DNA of 64,000 nt, from positions 32,046,469-32,110,468 of the forward strand of contig NC_049981.1 of NCBI RefSeq assembly GCF_000003815.2, given 5' to 3'. This document shows, piece by piece, positions 1 to 12,806 of this stretch; the first letter of the stretch is position 1; each line of letters begins with the position of its first letter. The translations under genes and the position numbers were made by a program. Below the pieces are notes generated by a model. That model ran no database searches and was not told the DNA's origin. It saw nothing but the letters and a program-made list of their open reading frames with translations. The DNA comes from Branchiostoma floridae. Taxonomy: Eukaryota > Chordata > Leptocardii > Amphioxiformes > Branchiostomatidae.

Positions 1-740
1 TGGTTGATAAGGTTGAAGGACAGGTACAATAACATCTCAGCACCAGAAAAAGGTACAGAACACATTTGACCAATCAGTGCAGAGCAAATCTACAGGACCA
101 GTATGGTTGGCCAACCAGCACCAAAGACAACTACAGAGACACTCTGATTGACCAATCAGCACCAAGAAAGGGTACATAACAACCCATTTGACCAGTGGCA
201 CTAAGGAAAGTAAAAAACAAACAAAAAAACAGCACAATTGACCAATCAGCACCAAGGACAGGTATAGAACCCATATGATTGACCCATTACTGGCATTAGT
301 ACTGTGGAAATGTATGTTGAATAGCATGATTGAACATTCAGAACTAAGGATAGGTACACAACAGTATGATTGACCAATCAGCACCACAAAAAGGTCAAGT
401 TGACCTATCAGCACTGAGGAAAAGGTACACAACAATATGATTGACCAACTAGCACCAAGGACAGGTACAGAACCGGTCTGACTTGACATCATATCAAAAT
501 GAAGTTGAAGCTACTAAGAAAATAAGCCCCAAGGACATGTGTTATAGCAGCAAATTTGACCAAAGGCACTAAATTTGGATAGAATACAGTCTGCTTGGCA
601 AATCTACCCAAGGTAGGGACCAGATTTATTGATCATTACCAAGAACAGGTAATTATAAAAGAAGTATTGATTAGTGCCCATGTAACATACCATCTTGTTT
701 GACCCGCCAATAGGCACAGGGCAAGACACTAAAGGTTGAT
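1..740. repeat. Degenerate CCAAT-containing minisatellite
   Basis: Imperfect tandem units of roughly 35-60 bases share the core GACCAATCAGCACCAA followed by GGACAGGTACAGAAC. Clear cores lie near 70, 150, 240 and 371, with decayed ones near 109, 190, 400, 443, 558 and 702. Each good unit carries ACCAATCAG, a match to the CCAAT box bound by NF-Y. Long open frames on the minus strand here are a by-product of the repeat and show no protein-like composition. The array is cut by the left window edge. Confidence 0.8.
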
Positions 741-3279
741 TTCAAATGAAGCAATGGTAACGAATAAGTAAAACCGATATGAACATAAAGATATAAACAT
801 GAACATTGTAACTAGCCAGTTTGTACCAGAAACACATACCTCAGTCAATCTTTACCATACTCCATTCTTAAGGATGTGATATCATCTTGTCCTGTCCTTT
901 TTTCTCCAAAAATCAAACTTGTCAGTAATACCAATATTACGGCCTATAGGTACAGCTGGCATTAAAGGATTTGACTTCATCAGAACTAGTACGTGAGATG
1001 GTGACATGCCTGAGGGGACTATGATATGAAGGTTCTATGATTTAATTACAAAAAATAAACCTCTAGTAATGTCACCATCTAATCGGTCTCTGTGTAATTA
1101 CATCTACATTATAACCCATGCTTCCATCTGAAGATCTATAATCTTAACGTACTGTGAGGAATACGTAGCACCTTCTGTGTAAACACATCATTTATCTAAT
1201 GTATGTATCAGAAAAAGGTAGTGCACTGTCTTTTTTGCTTCTGTGGCCACCTCTCATTGTTACAAAATGTTCTCAATGGATCACCACTTGCCTTTCATGT
1301 CTTAATTCTATGGCTACTATGAAACATCTCACAAAAATATCTTATAAGATAAAAGCTTGTGTGTACCTTTACTAATATTCGCTTCCACAGAAGCAGAGCA
1401 CCCTTTCTTCCTCCATAATCCACCTCTTAGGAGGAAGTTCCATGCTGACAGCTTCTTTCTTAGAACTAGGTCGTTATGGAACAAGCTTCTACGTAATTGC
1501 TTCCCTGATGGTACAACTTTAAATTTTATCTGGACAAAGGTGAACGCATATCTGTCACCACAGGCCAGAACAGTAACCTAAAACATGTGAGCGGCTCTTA
1601 CATCTTTGCTTCGTGGTGAATCTGAAGTAAATAAAAAAGAAATCCAATCTTAACAGTTCTGGAAGCAGCAGTCTCCTTACACTGCATTTACAAACTGTCC
1701 GACACAGCCTGCTTCTAAGAAAAGAATTAGGGATTCAAGGAATAACTGTGACCTAAAAACCCTCCATGTTCTTTTTAAAACTCCAGCACAGCGCTCTGAG
1801 GCGTTATCCATCTTGATTCCAGTACATGACAGCGGGGAAGAGACTTCAGCGAGATCCCCAGGATGGCCCGCTTGTCTGGACAGTTTTATGAAGAGGCAGG
1901 TTGGCAGTCCTGCCGCCATGATAAGTGACCTAGAAATGTGACCTATAAACACACAGCACTGTGCGATCACTGCTCCTGGGTCATACAATTGACTGATTGT
2001 ATAATAAAAGACTTCCTTAGAGCAGTCTTCTGCAGGCAGTATACACCATATGTAGTAATTAGTATTTTCGTATGTCACAGTTCTGTTTTGTAGCCATAAT
2101 TGATCAACATATTTAGTGATAGCCTACACTACAATTACAAGACTGGAAAGTGATAGTTGACTACTAAAGGGAGTATCATAATTGACAGCAAACTTTCTTC
2201 ACTTTTGTAATATCATCCTGAGGGCAGTCTTAAACATCATCCCAGGACAGAAAATTCATTGTTGGGACAGAATAATTCTCACCTTCATGACATGAAATCA
2301 ATGAAAATGTTCCATAAGCTCAAAACGACAGATTTCACAACATGGGCTCCCAAACAATGAGTGACACAGAAAAAAAGGGAGTTTTAATGTTGAGACAACC
2401 ACAAGAAAAATTCCATAATTTTGGATGTATCAGCAGGACCACTAGACATTTCTCAATACTTCACTCTGAAATCAATGTTAAATTGTCGCTAATTGGGCCA
2501 AACATCAGGCCTGAGCCTGCAGTCAGCTCGTCAATACCAGTAATTAGCATGTTAATTAGAGGGGCCATATCTGACAGCTGGAAATGAGGACATGACTTAA
2601 TCAATGCACAAACACATGAATAACAGCTGAGTGGGGGAAGAGTACATCTGCAATGTCATCTCTTTTGGCGATGATCACGGATCATATTTAGTAGTAGCTA
2701 CGCTTAGGCAGTTAATGTTGTGCTGACTACCTGTAATTTATGCATATGGTCTGATACATCTACTAATATAGTTTTGGGTCGACAGCACATGAAAAATTGA
2801 CAAAACTTTTAAAGTACTGGAAATATAGATGATACATGGACTGTACATACTAATACTGTACTACTAACTCTAAGAGATCTAGCCAAAAGTTTGCCAACAC
2901 TTATTCTAATGTGTGGTTTTGTCAAATCTTGCATAATTCCTCTCTTCATTTGAAAGTTTCAGACACTGTGTGTTATTAATCAGTCCTAATTATTATTTTG
3001 ACACTTTTCCATCAATTTCAAGAAATCAAAGCAAATTGCCAAACACAAAACCAACCCTATACATAGTAGTAGTAGCCTTAGTAAACTCATATATAACATG
3101 AACTGTGGTGAGAGACATGGTGGTAAGAAACCCTGGTGAGAGACAGTGATCCATGTGCCGCCGCATGTGTTCAATAATTCAGGCCCGGTTTGACGGATGA
3201 GCTGAAGATGTGTGAGACAGGCTACATGAAGACCCAAACCACAACACTCAATTATTCATACCTCCAACATGTTAACTGC
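741..3279. other. AT-rich intergenic DNA, nothing recognised
   Basis: I saw no exon with flanking splice sites, no RNA gene and no clear mobile element. Short open frames at 1357-1581, 1677-2078 and 2342-2587 have no recognisable protein similarity. This could be intron or flank of the PDZ gene that starts at 12,806 on the minus strand. Confidence 0.5.
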
Positions 3280-3720
3280 CTTATCTGTACACAGGAGGAC
3301 ACGCAAAATTAGCACAACAATACATCCTACTTCACTGGGTCTGCCTCCAACACTGGATCTGTTTTGTCTTGAGCACAAACTATCCTACAATTCAAACCTT
3401 TCAAAGATATACACAAACAATATACTACATTACTAGTAAGGACTACTTTACTGTATCTGCCTCTAACACTGGATTTGATTCATTCTCTAACTTAAGCACA
3501 AACTATCCTAAATCTTGCAATTCAAAGCTTTCAAAGATATTATATAACCACACAAAGAATATATTACATTAGCACAACAATATGGCCTACTTAGCTCACT
3601 GTGTCTGCCTCCAACACTGTATCTGTTTCATACTCTGGTCTTGAGCACAAACTATCATAAATTCTGCAATTCAAAGCTTTGAAAGACACATAAAGAATAT
3701 GCTACATCATCATATTGATA
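3280..3720. repeat. About 125-base tandem repeat, 3-4 copies
   Basis: Successive units share the blocks CTGCCTCCAACACTG, TTGAGCACAAACTATC and GCAATTCAAAGCTTTC, followed by a run ending in TACATTAGCACAACAATA. Copies begin near 3345, 3465 and 3600, with a partial one before 3340. No coding content is evident. Confidence 0.75.
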
Positions 3721-4754
3721 CATCCCACTTCATACTCATACTAGTCATAGTGACTGACAACAATTGAACAAATAAAATAATTCCACATTCACTAAGGTCT
3801 TAACATCATGCAGGTTATCCCCTCAACCGGCACAAAGACACACACACACACAAAGAAGATGCTATACTTGTATGACAATACAGCCTTTCTTCAATATATC
3901 GGACATCAACAAATCAAATAATACTGCGTCTATTCATAGGTCTTTGGAATGGGCTCTCCCAACAAGAGCATCATCACCAAATTAAAGATGCACAAATAAA
4001 AGTTTTAAACATGCTGATTTTGCTGATCTTATTTGATAGACTCTGGTACATTATTGTCACAACAAAATTAACTCTATCTGAATACTAAATACTAGTACTT
4101 TGTCTATTAGTACTGGTGACAAATCTTAGCATGTAAATATTGTGTGTGCCAATGACTTTTTTCTGAAATCCACCTAGAGCATTTTCATCAAGTTCAGCAA
4201 AAATCTTTGATTAAGATCTAATCTTTATCACTTTATCAGTCAACAAATCATGTTTATTGGTTTATGTTGATCAGTTCTATGCGCTGCTAGACTCAGTAGT
4301 ACATACAGTCGTAAATGTTTTTTTTCTGAGTACACAACTGGTTGCAATTCTATGCAAGATGGCTGTTTGCCAGTTTATAATGAAATACAGAAATAGACAA
4401 CGACAAAATAGATAAATATCAGTATTAAAAGGACGTACCAGTACAACCTTTCAACCAAAATGTGTTTCATAGGGATAAAGACTAGACTTTATTTCAATTT
4501 TACAGAGTACTTTGACAATTTGCATTTTCTTTTCTTTCTGCAATTCTAAATATGGTTGCAAAGTCTTGCTTATTTGAAGGACAAAAATGGATGCGCATAC
4601 ACGGATGTCATCCATACAATCAAGTCAGTACATGTGGTCTGATGGTTTGACAGTTGATACCACCTCATTTATTAGTATCATTAAACGCTTCAGTCCTGAT
4701 TTTCCATATCAACAGCAGATTGAAAGGTGCTAAATCAGCCCCTGATTAATAATT
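3721..4754. other. Intergenic, nothing recognised
   Basis: AT-rich sequence with a short (AC)n run near 3838. No exon-like frame, RNA gene or element ends were identified. Confidence 0.5.
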
Positions 4755-4784
4755 CATGAGGTCTGGCTGGTGTTTAATGGTGCC

Positions 4785-5357
4785 AGCTGATGATGTGGCA
4801 ACCTGCTCAGCTTACTGAATGCTGACAGCAGACCTAGACAGGAAAACACAGAGGGCAACCCCTTCCTACAACAGTAAAGAAACTCCAGGAGCTTTAGAGG
4901 AAGCTTGCAGGATGCGAAGCTCAGTGGAGAAAGATTAAGAAAGACTGGATGATGTGGCAACCTGCTCAGCTTGCTGAATGCTGACAGCAGACCTACAGTA
5001 AGCACAAAGGGCAACCCCTTCCTACAACAGTAAAGAAACTCCAGGAGCTTTAGAGGAAGCTTGCAGGATGCAAAGCTCAGTGGAGAAAGATTAAGAAAGA
5101 CTGGATGATGTGGCAACCTGCTCAGCTTGCTGAATGCTGGCAGTACTAAAGCACAGGGGGCAACCTCTTCTACAACAGTAAAGAAACTCCAGGAGCTTTA
5201 GAGGAAGCTTGCAGGATGCAAAGCTCAGTGGAGAAAGAATAAGAAAGACTGGATGATGTGGCATCCTGCTCAGCTTGCTGAATGCTGAAAGCAGACCTAA
5301 AGCACAGAGGGTGAGCCCTTCCTACAACAGGTACAGTAAGGAAACTCCAGGAGCTAA
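4785..5357. repeat. About 155-base tandem repeat, interrupted by a MITE
   Basis: Four units share GATGATGTGGCAACCTGCTC at the start and AAACTCCAGGAGCTTTAGAG near the end, beginning near 4791, 4950, 5106 and 5250. The last unit is split by the inverted-repeat element at 5358-5725 and resumes at 5729 with GAAGCTTGCAGGATGC. The array is therefore older than that insertion. A 120-codon minus-strand frame here only reads the repeat. Confidence 0.85.
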
Positions 5358-5725
5358 GGCCACACCGATTTAATTTCTTGGTTCACGGATTTGCTCGCTC
5401 CTATTTTTTGGGAAAAAAAAATAAAAATAAAAATTACCACTCAGCAAATTTTCACCATTAATGAAACCATTCACCAACTCTCTGGTGTAGCAAATTGGCC
5501 TTTATATTATAAGCTCCTTAAAGTGTGGGTACAGGTGCTGTTACTGTACAAAAATAGTGTTTTTGTACTTTTTTCAAGCTGAAAACTTTTTTTCTTTATG
5601 TTTTGGATTAGCCATTACCTTTACCCCAACCATTTTACAATTCTTATTTTTATTTTTATTTCGCCCTCTCGCTCCATATTTTTTATGAAAAAATCCGTGA
5701 ACCAAGAAATTAAATTGGTGTGGCC
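5358..5725. mobile_element. PIF/Harbinger-like MITE, 368 bases
   Basis: The terminal inverted repeats start GGCCACACC and continue through a block around TTTCTTGGTTCACGGATT. The flanking 3-base direct repeat is TAA/TAA. A near-identical relative lies at 32,613-32,973 with TGA/TGA flanks. A 3-base T-N-A target duplication and GG-starting termini fit PIF/Harbinger elements, but the family assignment is inference. There is no transposase. The insertion splits a unit of the surrounding tandem repeat. Confidence 0.8.
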
Positions 5726-5728
5726 TAA

Positions 5729-6239
5729 GGAAGCTTGCAGGATGCAGCGCACAGTAGAAAAAGATGAAGAAAGACTGAATATAGCTTCAGGACTCTTCCA
5801 AGACTGTAAATGCAGAACACAGTGATGATGATGATGACCCACACTGGGGAGGGACCCTGGTGGGAAGTCTAAGGTATACCGTAGATTTGGAAATGTTCGC
5901 AGTGGTTTTATTTTCCCAGTTTTTGCAGTGAACGCCCCACCACATATCAATGACAACGTAATTTCCACTGTAATATTCATCTTGTTGTAATGTCTAGTGG
6001 CACGTACATGCATTGTAGCAGGGTATATTTTTGGATTTAAGCTCTATTTCTACAGTATTACTAAGTTGTAAATAATATAACCAAACCTGGTCAGGTAACT
6101 ACCTCTCACAGGTCCCACAACCTCCAGTTGCTAGCCACATTAAAACAGTCCTGTCCTTTTCATAGTTAACCCCACCCTACACTAACCAACCACCTGTCCT
6201 GAGCAACCATTTTTCCTCATTTTCCTGAGTGGTTGATGA
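5729..6239. other. Repeat tail and decayed element
   Basis: 5729-5790 completes the interrupted tandem-repeat unit. From about 5804 (ACTGTAAATGCAGAA) to about 5960 the sequence resembles a decayed copy of the CTGTAAATGCA-ended element intact at 22,271-22,476, including a GTTCGCAGTGGTTTTA-like block. Nothing else is recognised. Confidence 0.45.
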
Positions 6240-7215
6240 CATGAATCCTGGTTTTACTGTACTTTGTGCATATTGGTAGACCTAACCCAAAAACTAAGGT
6301 ATACAGACGGTACGTATAAAGTACAATTGAGGTGTACAGCATAGAATAATGAGGTTATTTTGAATGTAGTCATTACTTTGAACAACCTGAATATCTGTGT
6401 CCAAGAAAGGGACTTCCCAATTGTTGGAAACATCAATAAGAAGGCCATGGGGGAGGCCAGCAGCAGATGAAGTCTGGGCCCATCATGCTGGCCCACCAGA
6501 TCCTCTAGGGTGTAAGGGTCAACTCTCTTGAGTGATTGTTGGATCCATGGCCAGGTTTTACTGTACTTAATGCATATTGGTACACCTAACCCCAAAACTA
6601 GGTACATGTATATAGAGGGTACAGCATTAAGTACAATTAAGGTGTGTTACTGTTACTGTCAGTCAGTCTATGCAGACTATGCCACTATACGCAAAGGAAC
6701 TAAACAACAATGGAAACTACAATAAAAAAATTAAGGTGTATAGCATAAAATTATAGTAGTCATTATTTTGACAAAAGGTCTAAGAAGGCCGTGGGGGAGG
6801 CCAGCAGTAGATGAAGTCTGAACCCATCATGCTGGCCCACCGGATCCTCTGGGGTGGGAGGGTCAACTCTCTTGAGTGATTGTTAGATCCATGGCCAGGT
6901 TTACTGTACTTAATGCATATTGGTACACCTAACCCCAAAACTAGGTACATGTATATAGAGGGTACAGCATTAAGTACAATTAAGGTGTGTTAACTTACTG
7001 TTACTGTCAGTCTGTCTATGCAGACTATGACACTATACGTAAAGGAACTAAACAACAATGGAAACTACAATACAAAAATTAAGGTGTATAGCATAGAATT
7101 ATAGTAGTCATTATTTTGACCAAAGGTCTAAGAAGGCCAGAGGGAAGGCCAGCAGTAGATGAAGCCTGGGCCCATCGTGCTGGCCCATCGGATCCTCCAG
7201 GGTGGGAGGGCAAAC
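6240..7215. repeat. About 355-base tandem duplication, 2-3 copies
   Basis: A block containing GGCCCATCATGCTGGCCCA, then ATCCATGGCCAGGTTTTACT and ACCTAACCCCAAAACTAG, recurs near 6425-6775 and 6780-7130, with partial copies at 6240-6330 and 7130-7215. Read on minus, each copy contains a pyrimidine-rich tract plus AG just before a GC-rich stretch, like the splice-boundary arrays seen in the three identified genes. I could not prove that an exon is present. Confidence 0.6.
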
Positions 7216-7410
7216 ATCTCATCTGACAGTACGACTACAAGACCTGGATATGCCTCCACTCACACTGACCTCACACCAGACATAATCAAATCATGGGCGT
7301 ATCGATCTCTCCCCGGCAGAATAATCGCCAAAACTGTCCAGCAATCGTCCACAATTGGACGACTTCCAACAGCCCGGTAGTACTCTTAGTTTATGGAGTA
7401 TTCGCCCCAA

Positions 7411-7666
7411 AGCAGTTACTCAAGCAACTAAATATGATTTTTGGAAACGTCAGACATTTCAAACAGCATCCACTGTCTTTCATCAGTGACGCTGAGGAAA
7501 GCTAGTCGAACTTAAAGTTAAAAGCAGGTTTTGATATGCAAAAGGACTTGGTAGGATATGAAACCTGCTCTTCAACCAGCTTTCCTCAGTGTAACTGACC
7601 AAGGATAATGGATGCCATCTGAAACGTCTGAACGTTTCCAAAATCATATCCAGTTGTTTGAGTTAA
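7411..7666. repeat. Inverted-repeat (fold-back) element
   Basis: The left arm starts AGTTACTCAAGCAACTAAAT and the right arm contains the inverse, TCCAGTTGTTTGAGTTAA, with inner arms CTGAGGAAAGCT and AGCTTTCCTCAG. The motif GAAACGTCTGA-(C)-GTTTC plus ATATCCAGTTGCTTGAG recurs at about 20,030-20,115, 23,170-23,235 and 51,320-51,365, so this is a dispersed family in the window. Confidence 0.65.
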
Positions 7667-9204
7667 GTGCTTTCTTGCATATCTGATTATCTGGATGTCT
7701 AACCTTCATTGACAATTTATAGAGCATTATTGATTACTGTGACAACTATTAGCATTATGTTGATTTGTGTAAAGATAGGTAGAAACAGAGAAATACACGG
7801 GAAGATAAATATGAATAGTTACCATTTGATGATTAAGATAGTGTGATAGTGATGGAAAGACATTCCCTATTAATACATGATAAATTTCAACTAAAACTTG
7901 GAAATTACATATAATTATGAAGTTTATTTTCTCTCTGGCAACCTGCCTACATTTTGTAGCTGAATTGTATAGTACTACATAACAACACAATGATAGCAAA
8001 TCTTTGAAAAAAAAATTTTGTAACCTCATGATTTCAATATTCGTATTAACCTTCTGATGATTCCCAGAGACCAGCATGTTCCCTGTACTCTCGGGACAGC
8101 AGAAATCTGGTTAGTCAGGATTTACATACTGACATGCTGCACCTGATGAACCCTGTGGTTTTCTAAATCCCCTCAAGATTTCATTGGGAAATCCTGAACA
8201 AGCAGTTCTCAGGCCTGAAGGTGTCAAATAAGGACATGATTCCATTATTATGGATGGCTTCCTGAACATAAAAGCTGATACAAAGGCTACACAAATTTAA
8301 TTCGTTGATTCTCATATCTTTTCAAAGTGATGATAAAGCAATTATAAATCAAACCATCAGGCATTGAGAAAATCCTGAATATGACTGTATTTCAATCAAA
8401 GACTTTGGAATGGCATCTTACATGTTGATGATATGGTATGATTCATCAACATCTAAGATGCCATTCCAATTTAGTCTTTGATTGAAACTGAAGTGCTGGC
8501 TATTGGCTTTGATTTGGAATTGTCCAAATACATGAAAACAGTAGTCATCTAAAGTCAACTGACTTGATTAAACAACAAAAGGAATGGGGTGATAAAATAA
8601 ATTATTGAGGATTCATTGCAATTAAGGTTACTAATGAAAAGTAAAAACAACCAAAAGTACAATGCACTTACACAGGCATAATCTTATTAATGTACATCTT
8701 ATTTCTAAAACCTGCAATCATAATTAAACATTGACCAGGCCACACAGCAATGTGAGTAGTTTATATATGCCCCGGCCCTGTGAATGTAGCACCCCTGTTC
8801 CATCACAAGAGGGCCATTACTGAGGAGACAAATGACTGGGCAAGACTCACCACACTTTCATTACTGCAGGAATATTATATAGGTCACAGGTTCACTTCTA
8901 CCTGTACTGGAAACATGGCAGCGATGGATGGAGGGTTTGTTTACAGACTTTTCATCTTAGGCATGCATGTTTCTTTGGCAATAGTTCATGCTGAAATGGA
9001 AATGAACTGCTTAACAATGGGAGGAATGTTTCATATCTAAATTAATTAGAAAACAATACTGGTCCTAGATTAATAGTAATCTAAGAGTAAGACTGAACAT
9101 TCTATAAGTATAATACCAGCCCATGCTCCAGGAAGAAATGTTTTTGAGGTTGCCCAAAATAATGTACATAGCTTTGGCTATACAAACTTAGAATCTGTAA
9201 AAAA
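7667..9204. other. Intergenic, only a hairpin recognised
   Basis: Apart from the inverted repeat at 8390-8487, no exon or RNA gene was recognised. An 86-codon frame at 8780-9040 is unsupported. Confidence 0.5.
8390..8487. repeat. Perfect-arm hairpin, about 43-base arms
   Basis: TTTCAATCAAAGACTTTGGA... on the left is answered by ...AGTCTTTGATTGAAA on the right. The arms are about 43 bases with a few mismatches and a loop of about 12 bases. It could be a miniature fold-back element or a transcribed hairpin; sequence alone does not decide. Confidence 0.7.
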
Positions 9205-9356
9205 AAATCCTACACACACACACACACACACACAAACAAACACACATGTACATGCACTCACACACACACACACATGCATACACATGATATCACACCAACA
9301 CACGCATGCATGCAGGCACAAACATACTAGTACACACACACACATATATACAAAAA
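9205..9356. repeat. (AC)n microsatellite cluster
   Basis: Runs of AC/ACAC with GTACATGC-type interruptions. Minus-strand cysteine/valine-rich frames across it are repeat artefacts. Confidence 0.95.
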
Positions 9357-9539
9357 GTGTGGCAATTAAAATTATTGCCATAGCGACGGTTTTAATGTTT
9401 ATAAGTTTTATAGATCGTTGTTGTTAATGGGTTTTAATAGTCGTATTCCATTCGTCTGGCGATGGATGTTCATAGAGCATTGCTGTCAAAGGGGGTCCCT
9501 TGTGAGTGAAGGGTGAACTAATGAATTACAAATCAGGGC

Positions 9540-10500
9540 CTCATTTTACTCTAGCTAAATAACAATATGCTAAAAAAAGGGTTTCGGCCAGTATCGATAT
9601 CATATAGATATATAGATAGATAAAAATATTTTTTTCTACTGAATTAATTGTGTTTGTCATGCATTATGCAAATAAGGCCCTCATTTGCATAAACTATATA
9701 ACTTGATCATCTCCAACAAACAGACATGCGCAATATATGTTAGCATTTTCTCATTAATTATGCAAATAAGGTATTTATCTATCAATATTCTTCTCTTTCT
9801 CAGTTACAAAGGTCACATGTTGTAATGGTCCTTTAATTGAGCTGAGCATGTTTAGACAATTTCCCAATTTATTATGCAAATTAGCTTCCACTCTGCATAA
9901 TTCTTCATAATTAATATGCAATTATATTAACCATCACGTAACCTATCCACATATCAAAAACCATAACAATCCGTCAACCCCTTCTTTGGCTATTCCCTTT
10001 AATAGTCTGACACCTAAGTCACCTGTCCTGCAGTTCCAAAATAAGCCGCTAGGGGGCCCAAACCTATACCACTTACTTACAGCATCAAGAGCTGTCAACC
10101 ACTTAAGATTCATAGCCGCAGCATGTCCAGAACTCGAGGTATCAAACCAGGAAGTTCTGCTGCACTACCGTAGCAGGCCAATAGGAAGCCAAAAATCTTA
10201 TCGCTTCCAGGTCTCAACAAGACCTACCCACATACCGAATATCAATACAATCCATCCAGGCGTTCTTAAGCTATGGTGGTCTTCTACAACCGGCACACAC
10301 CTAAAAACGTTAGCCAAAATATAACTTTCTTGGCGAAGGTAACTATCACATCGCTATCTCACAACCCCCACATGTTTAAGCTCAAACAATGCCTGTTTCA
10401 CACATCAGTTTGTATTTTTGAAGCAAATATATTAAGGGTGAAGAAGGCCACCAAACTTTCCAAACTCCTGGACACATAAACCACGAACGAACCCGGAAGT
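9540..10500. repeat. Probable dispersed non-coding repeat
   Basis: AT-rich blocks repeat the motif ATTATGCAAATAAGG or its variants (near 9665, 9755, 9870, 9915). They are followed by a GC-richer block with CGCTAGGGGGCCC and a 112-codon frame (9986-10,324) of no recognisable family. It looks like an old interspersed repeat read in inverse orientation. Family unknown. Confidence 0.4.
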
Positions 10501-10887
10501 GATTTCCACGACTCACAGGTCATTTTTCGAGAAATATATTGCAACAATCATTTACCCCCTATTTCAAATGTTTACATTTCCATGACCACCATACTACATA
10601 CTACAATTCGGGTACGTCTGAAGTCCTAGGCTTTTCTCAATTTTGCACGGCTATCAATCAAAATTCGCCTTGCGCGAATACGGAAAACACTGCTGTGCAC
10701 ACGTATATCGGTACCGCGGTATGTGTCCTGCGACTGGAAAGCTTACCCGTGGAGGTAATGGTACATTCCGGCATGATGCAACTACGCACGCGCGGACTTT
10801 TGACATTTCTGACATTCCTGTACAGTTTTTAGAATACTTTCGAAACGGTTCCACACTATACTATTAAGCTCGCCCATCAGGCGTCGC

Positions 10888-11130
10888 TAAAAACACACAT
10901 GCACATGTACACACATACACAAACACACATCTTCACACACACACACACATACACAAACATGGATGCATACTAGTACACACACACATGGATGCATACTAGT
11001 ACACACACACATACATACGCATGTACACACAAACACACACCTTCACACACACGTACACAAATGTACACACGCACGCGCACGCACGCAAACACACAAGGAA
11101 ACACACAAACACACACACTATACACTAATA
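10888..11130. repeat. (AC)n microsatellite cluster with internal duplication
   Basis: AC runs interrupted by repeated ATGGATGCATACTAGTAC blocks (near 10,960 and 10,986). Histidine/threonine-rich frames here are artefacts. Confidence 0.95.
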
Positions 11131-12659
11131 GACTGTATGCAGCCCCTGCCCCCCTCGTTTGGAAGCAGACAGAACTGATGGGCCAGTCGATCCAGCCCAA
11201 ACCAGCCACTTCATTATCGGCGATGAATGGGGCGTTTACTAATAAACCAGCTGGTGCTAAATATGCCATGGTCGGTGGACCCTAACAATTCATGGGGAGG
11301 GGTGATGGAATATACCTGTACATTAAAAAGCCCTATACCACAATATCAGCCATTGTAAATAGTACAAATTAATTACAGATTTGCCCTTCAAGAGGCCACA
11401 GTAAGAATACACATAAAAGAGTGATTAAATTAAGCGGCTTGCTAATTATCACGCGTGAAAAGGGGCGGCTCCTCCCCACTGATAGAGTGGCCCGGTCCTC
11501 CCAGAAGGTGGGGAATTACCTGAGCAGAAAATGTGCCTCCTACCCACTTATTCTCCACATTGATCCCCTCATAACGGATTAAAACCGTCTGAATACAGCA
11601 TCAGACCTGTATAACACACATTCCGCCGTGAGTCCACGTTAGAAAGTGAAGGTGTTGCCCCACGGGGAACAGGAGTTGATTAACGTCGCCCGTTTGTCAC
11701 CGTGTTGCCGGCATGTCGTCCCGACACCTATCACGCCACCAGGTGTGACACGACGAGGCTACGCAACACCGTCTCACCTGTCGTACGCAGACGAGACGCG
11801 GGAATCGTGCAGACACGAGATGCGCAGCGTACGAATCCCCTCCTCCTTCCCTTTTGTTGATTAAATCTGGCCTTATTGAGGGGAGAAAAGAGCACTTTTC
11901 CACAGCGCACTTCCCTATAGACTCCTGCTGGGAGCAGACATGACCCCACTCACACACCCACAGACACAGGAAAAGGAGGGGGCACCTCTCCTCACCCCTG
12001 CTCCATTCTCACTGCTCACACCAAAACATCTGAATTTGCCAGGACATTTCCGGCATGGCAGGCGTTACCTTGGCTGTGTGGTGGGAGGTAAGAGATGTTG
12101 TTAGCGGCGCGGCACACGCCGAGGAGCGGTCGGCACGGTGTTGGGGGTTCCCCCGGGCAGTCCTCGCGGTGCCACCCTACCTGAGACCGGGAGGGACTCT
12201 ACTAGCCGGCAGGCTGTCTGCCCCGCCGGACAAGTCAGGTAGAACGGAGGCCCGCAGCCGGGACATCGATCTACCATCGCGCACGCCGAGAAAGTCAATG
12301 AACAGCCATGGCCAAACCGGCGGATGAAGAATATCCTTCATTTACAAGAACCCCCCACCAACTACCTGTCCTGGGGAATACTCGCCGCTATCGGGTTTGA
12401 TTATTTGGCGGCGTAGCGTGATTTCTGACGCCGTGGACACGCCCCCGGTGCAGGTGTGTGTCCCCGGTCATCACGGACGTTACCGTGTTGGATTTCACAC
12501 CTTGAAACCGGCCAAGTAAGACGGGAGATTCTGCCCACAACACGGCGGGTCGAACCTGCCTGAATGAATGACCGACCCTGATCCGAACCGATCTCGCCGG
12601 GACCGCCCCCCTCCCCACATGCCGTGTTTTCATCGCACCTGAGCGGCCGCGGAACGTAC
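11131..12659. other. GC/CpG-richer flank downstream of the PDZ first exon
   Basis: CpG density rises from about 11,600 and peaks at 12,050-12,650, consistent with the unmethylated 5' region of the minus-strand PDZ gene and its first intron. Several overlapping frames on both strands are what CpG-rich DNA yields by chance. One plus-strand ATG at 12,055 is followed by a good donor (GAG|GTAAGA near 12,089), but no protein similarity supports it. Confidence 0.5.
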
Positions 12660-12806
12660 CTGGCGACTGTAGTCGGCCGGCGATCCCTCTATCACGGCGC
12701 CGATGCACAGCGGCACCTCGGTTCCCGGCCCCCCGATGACCGAGAAGCCGTAAATCCCGGTCCCTCCCGGCCGCTCCAGCTTCACAACTTTCACCCAGCC
12801 CGCCAT
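12660..12806 (-). CDS. PDZ-domain protein, first coding exon (partial gene)
   Basis: On minus, an ATG at 12,806 in good context (CCAAGATGG) opens 49 codons ending in a strong donor, CAG|GTACGT, at 12,660. The peptide begins MAGWVKVVKLERPGG and then carries the PDZ carboxylate-binding loop and following strands: YGFSVIGGPG, then PLCIGAVIEGSPAD. This matches the usual order of GLGF-type loop, beta-C strand and GSPAD turn. The PDZ domain sits at the very N-terminus, as in PDLIM/LDB3-type proteins, but the exact family is not assignable from half a domain. No second exon was recognised in 1-12.6 kb, so the next intron may be very long. The gene is divergent from SGPL1. Confidence 0.75.

Noticed and set aside
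37-492. 151-codon minus-strand frame
   Set aside because: It reads through the CCAAT minisatellite; the peptide is a repetitive LIGQ-type string without domain similarity.
4754-5116. 120-codon minus-strand frame with internal repeats
   Set aside because: Produced by the ~155-base tandem repeat; no ATG context or splice sites support it.
9986-10324. 112-codon plus frame
   Set aside because: No domain; it sits within an apparent interspersed repeat.
9178-11269. Cys/Val- or His/Thr-rich frames
   Set aside because: Direct translations of (AC)n runs.
12055-12327. Plus-strand 90-codon frame beginning MAGVTLAVWW
   Set aside because: Possible donor at 12,089 but no protein similarity and no partner exon; likely chance in CpG-rich DNA.
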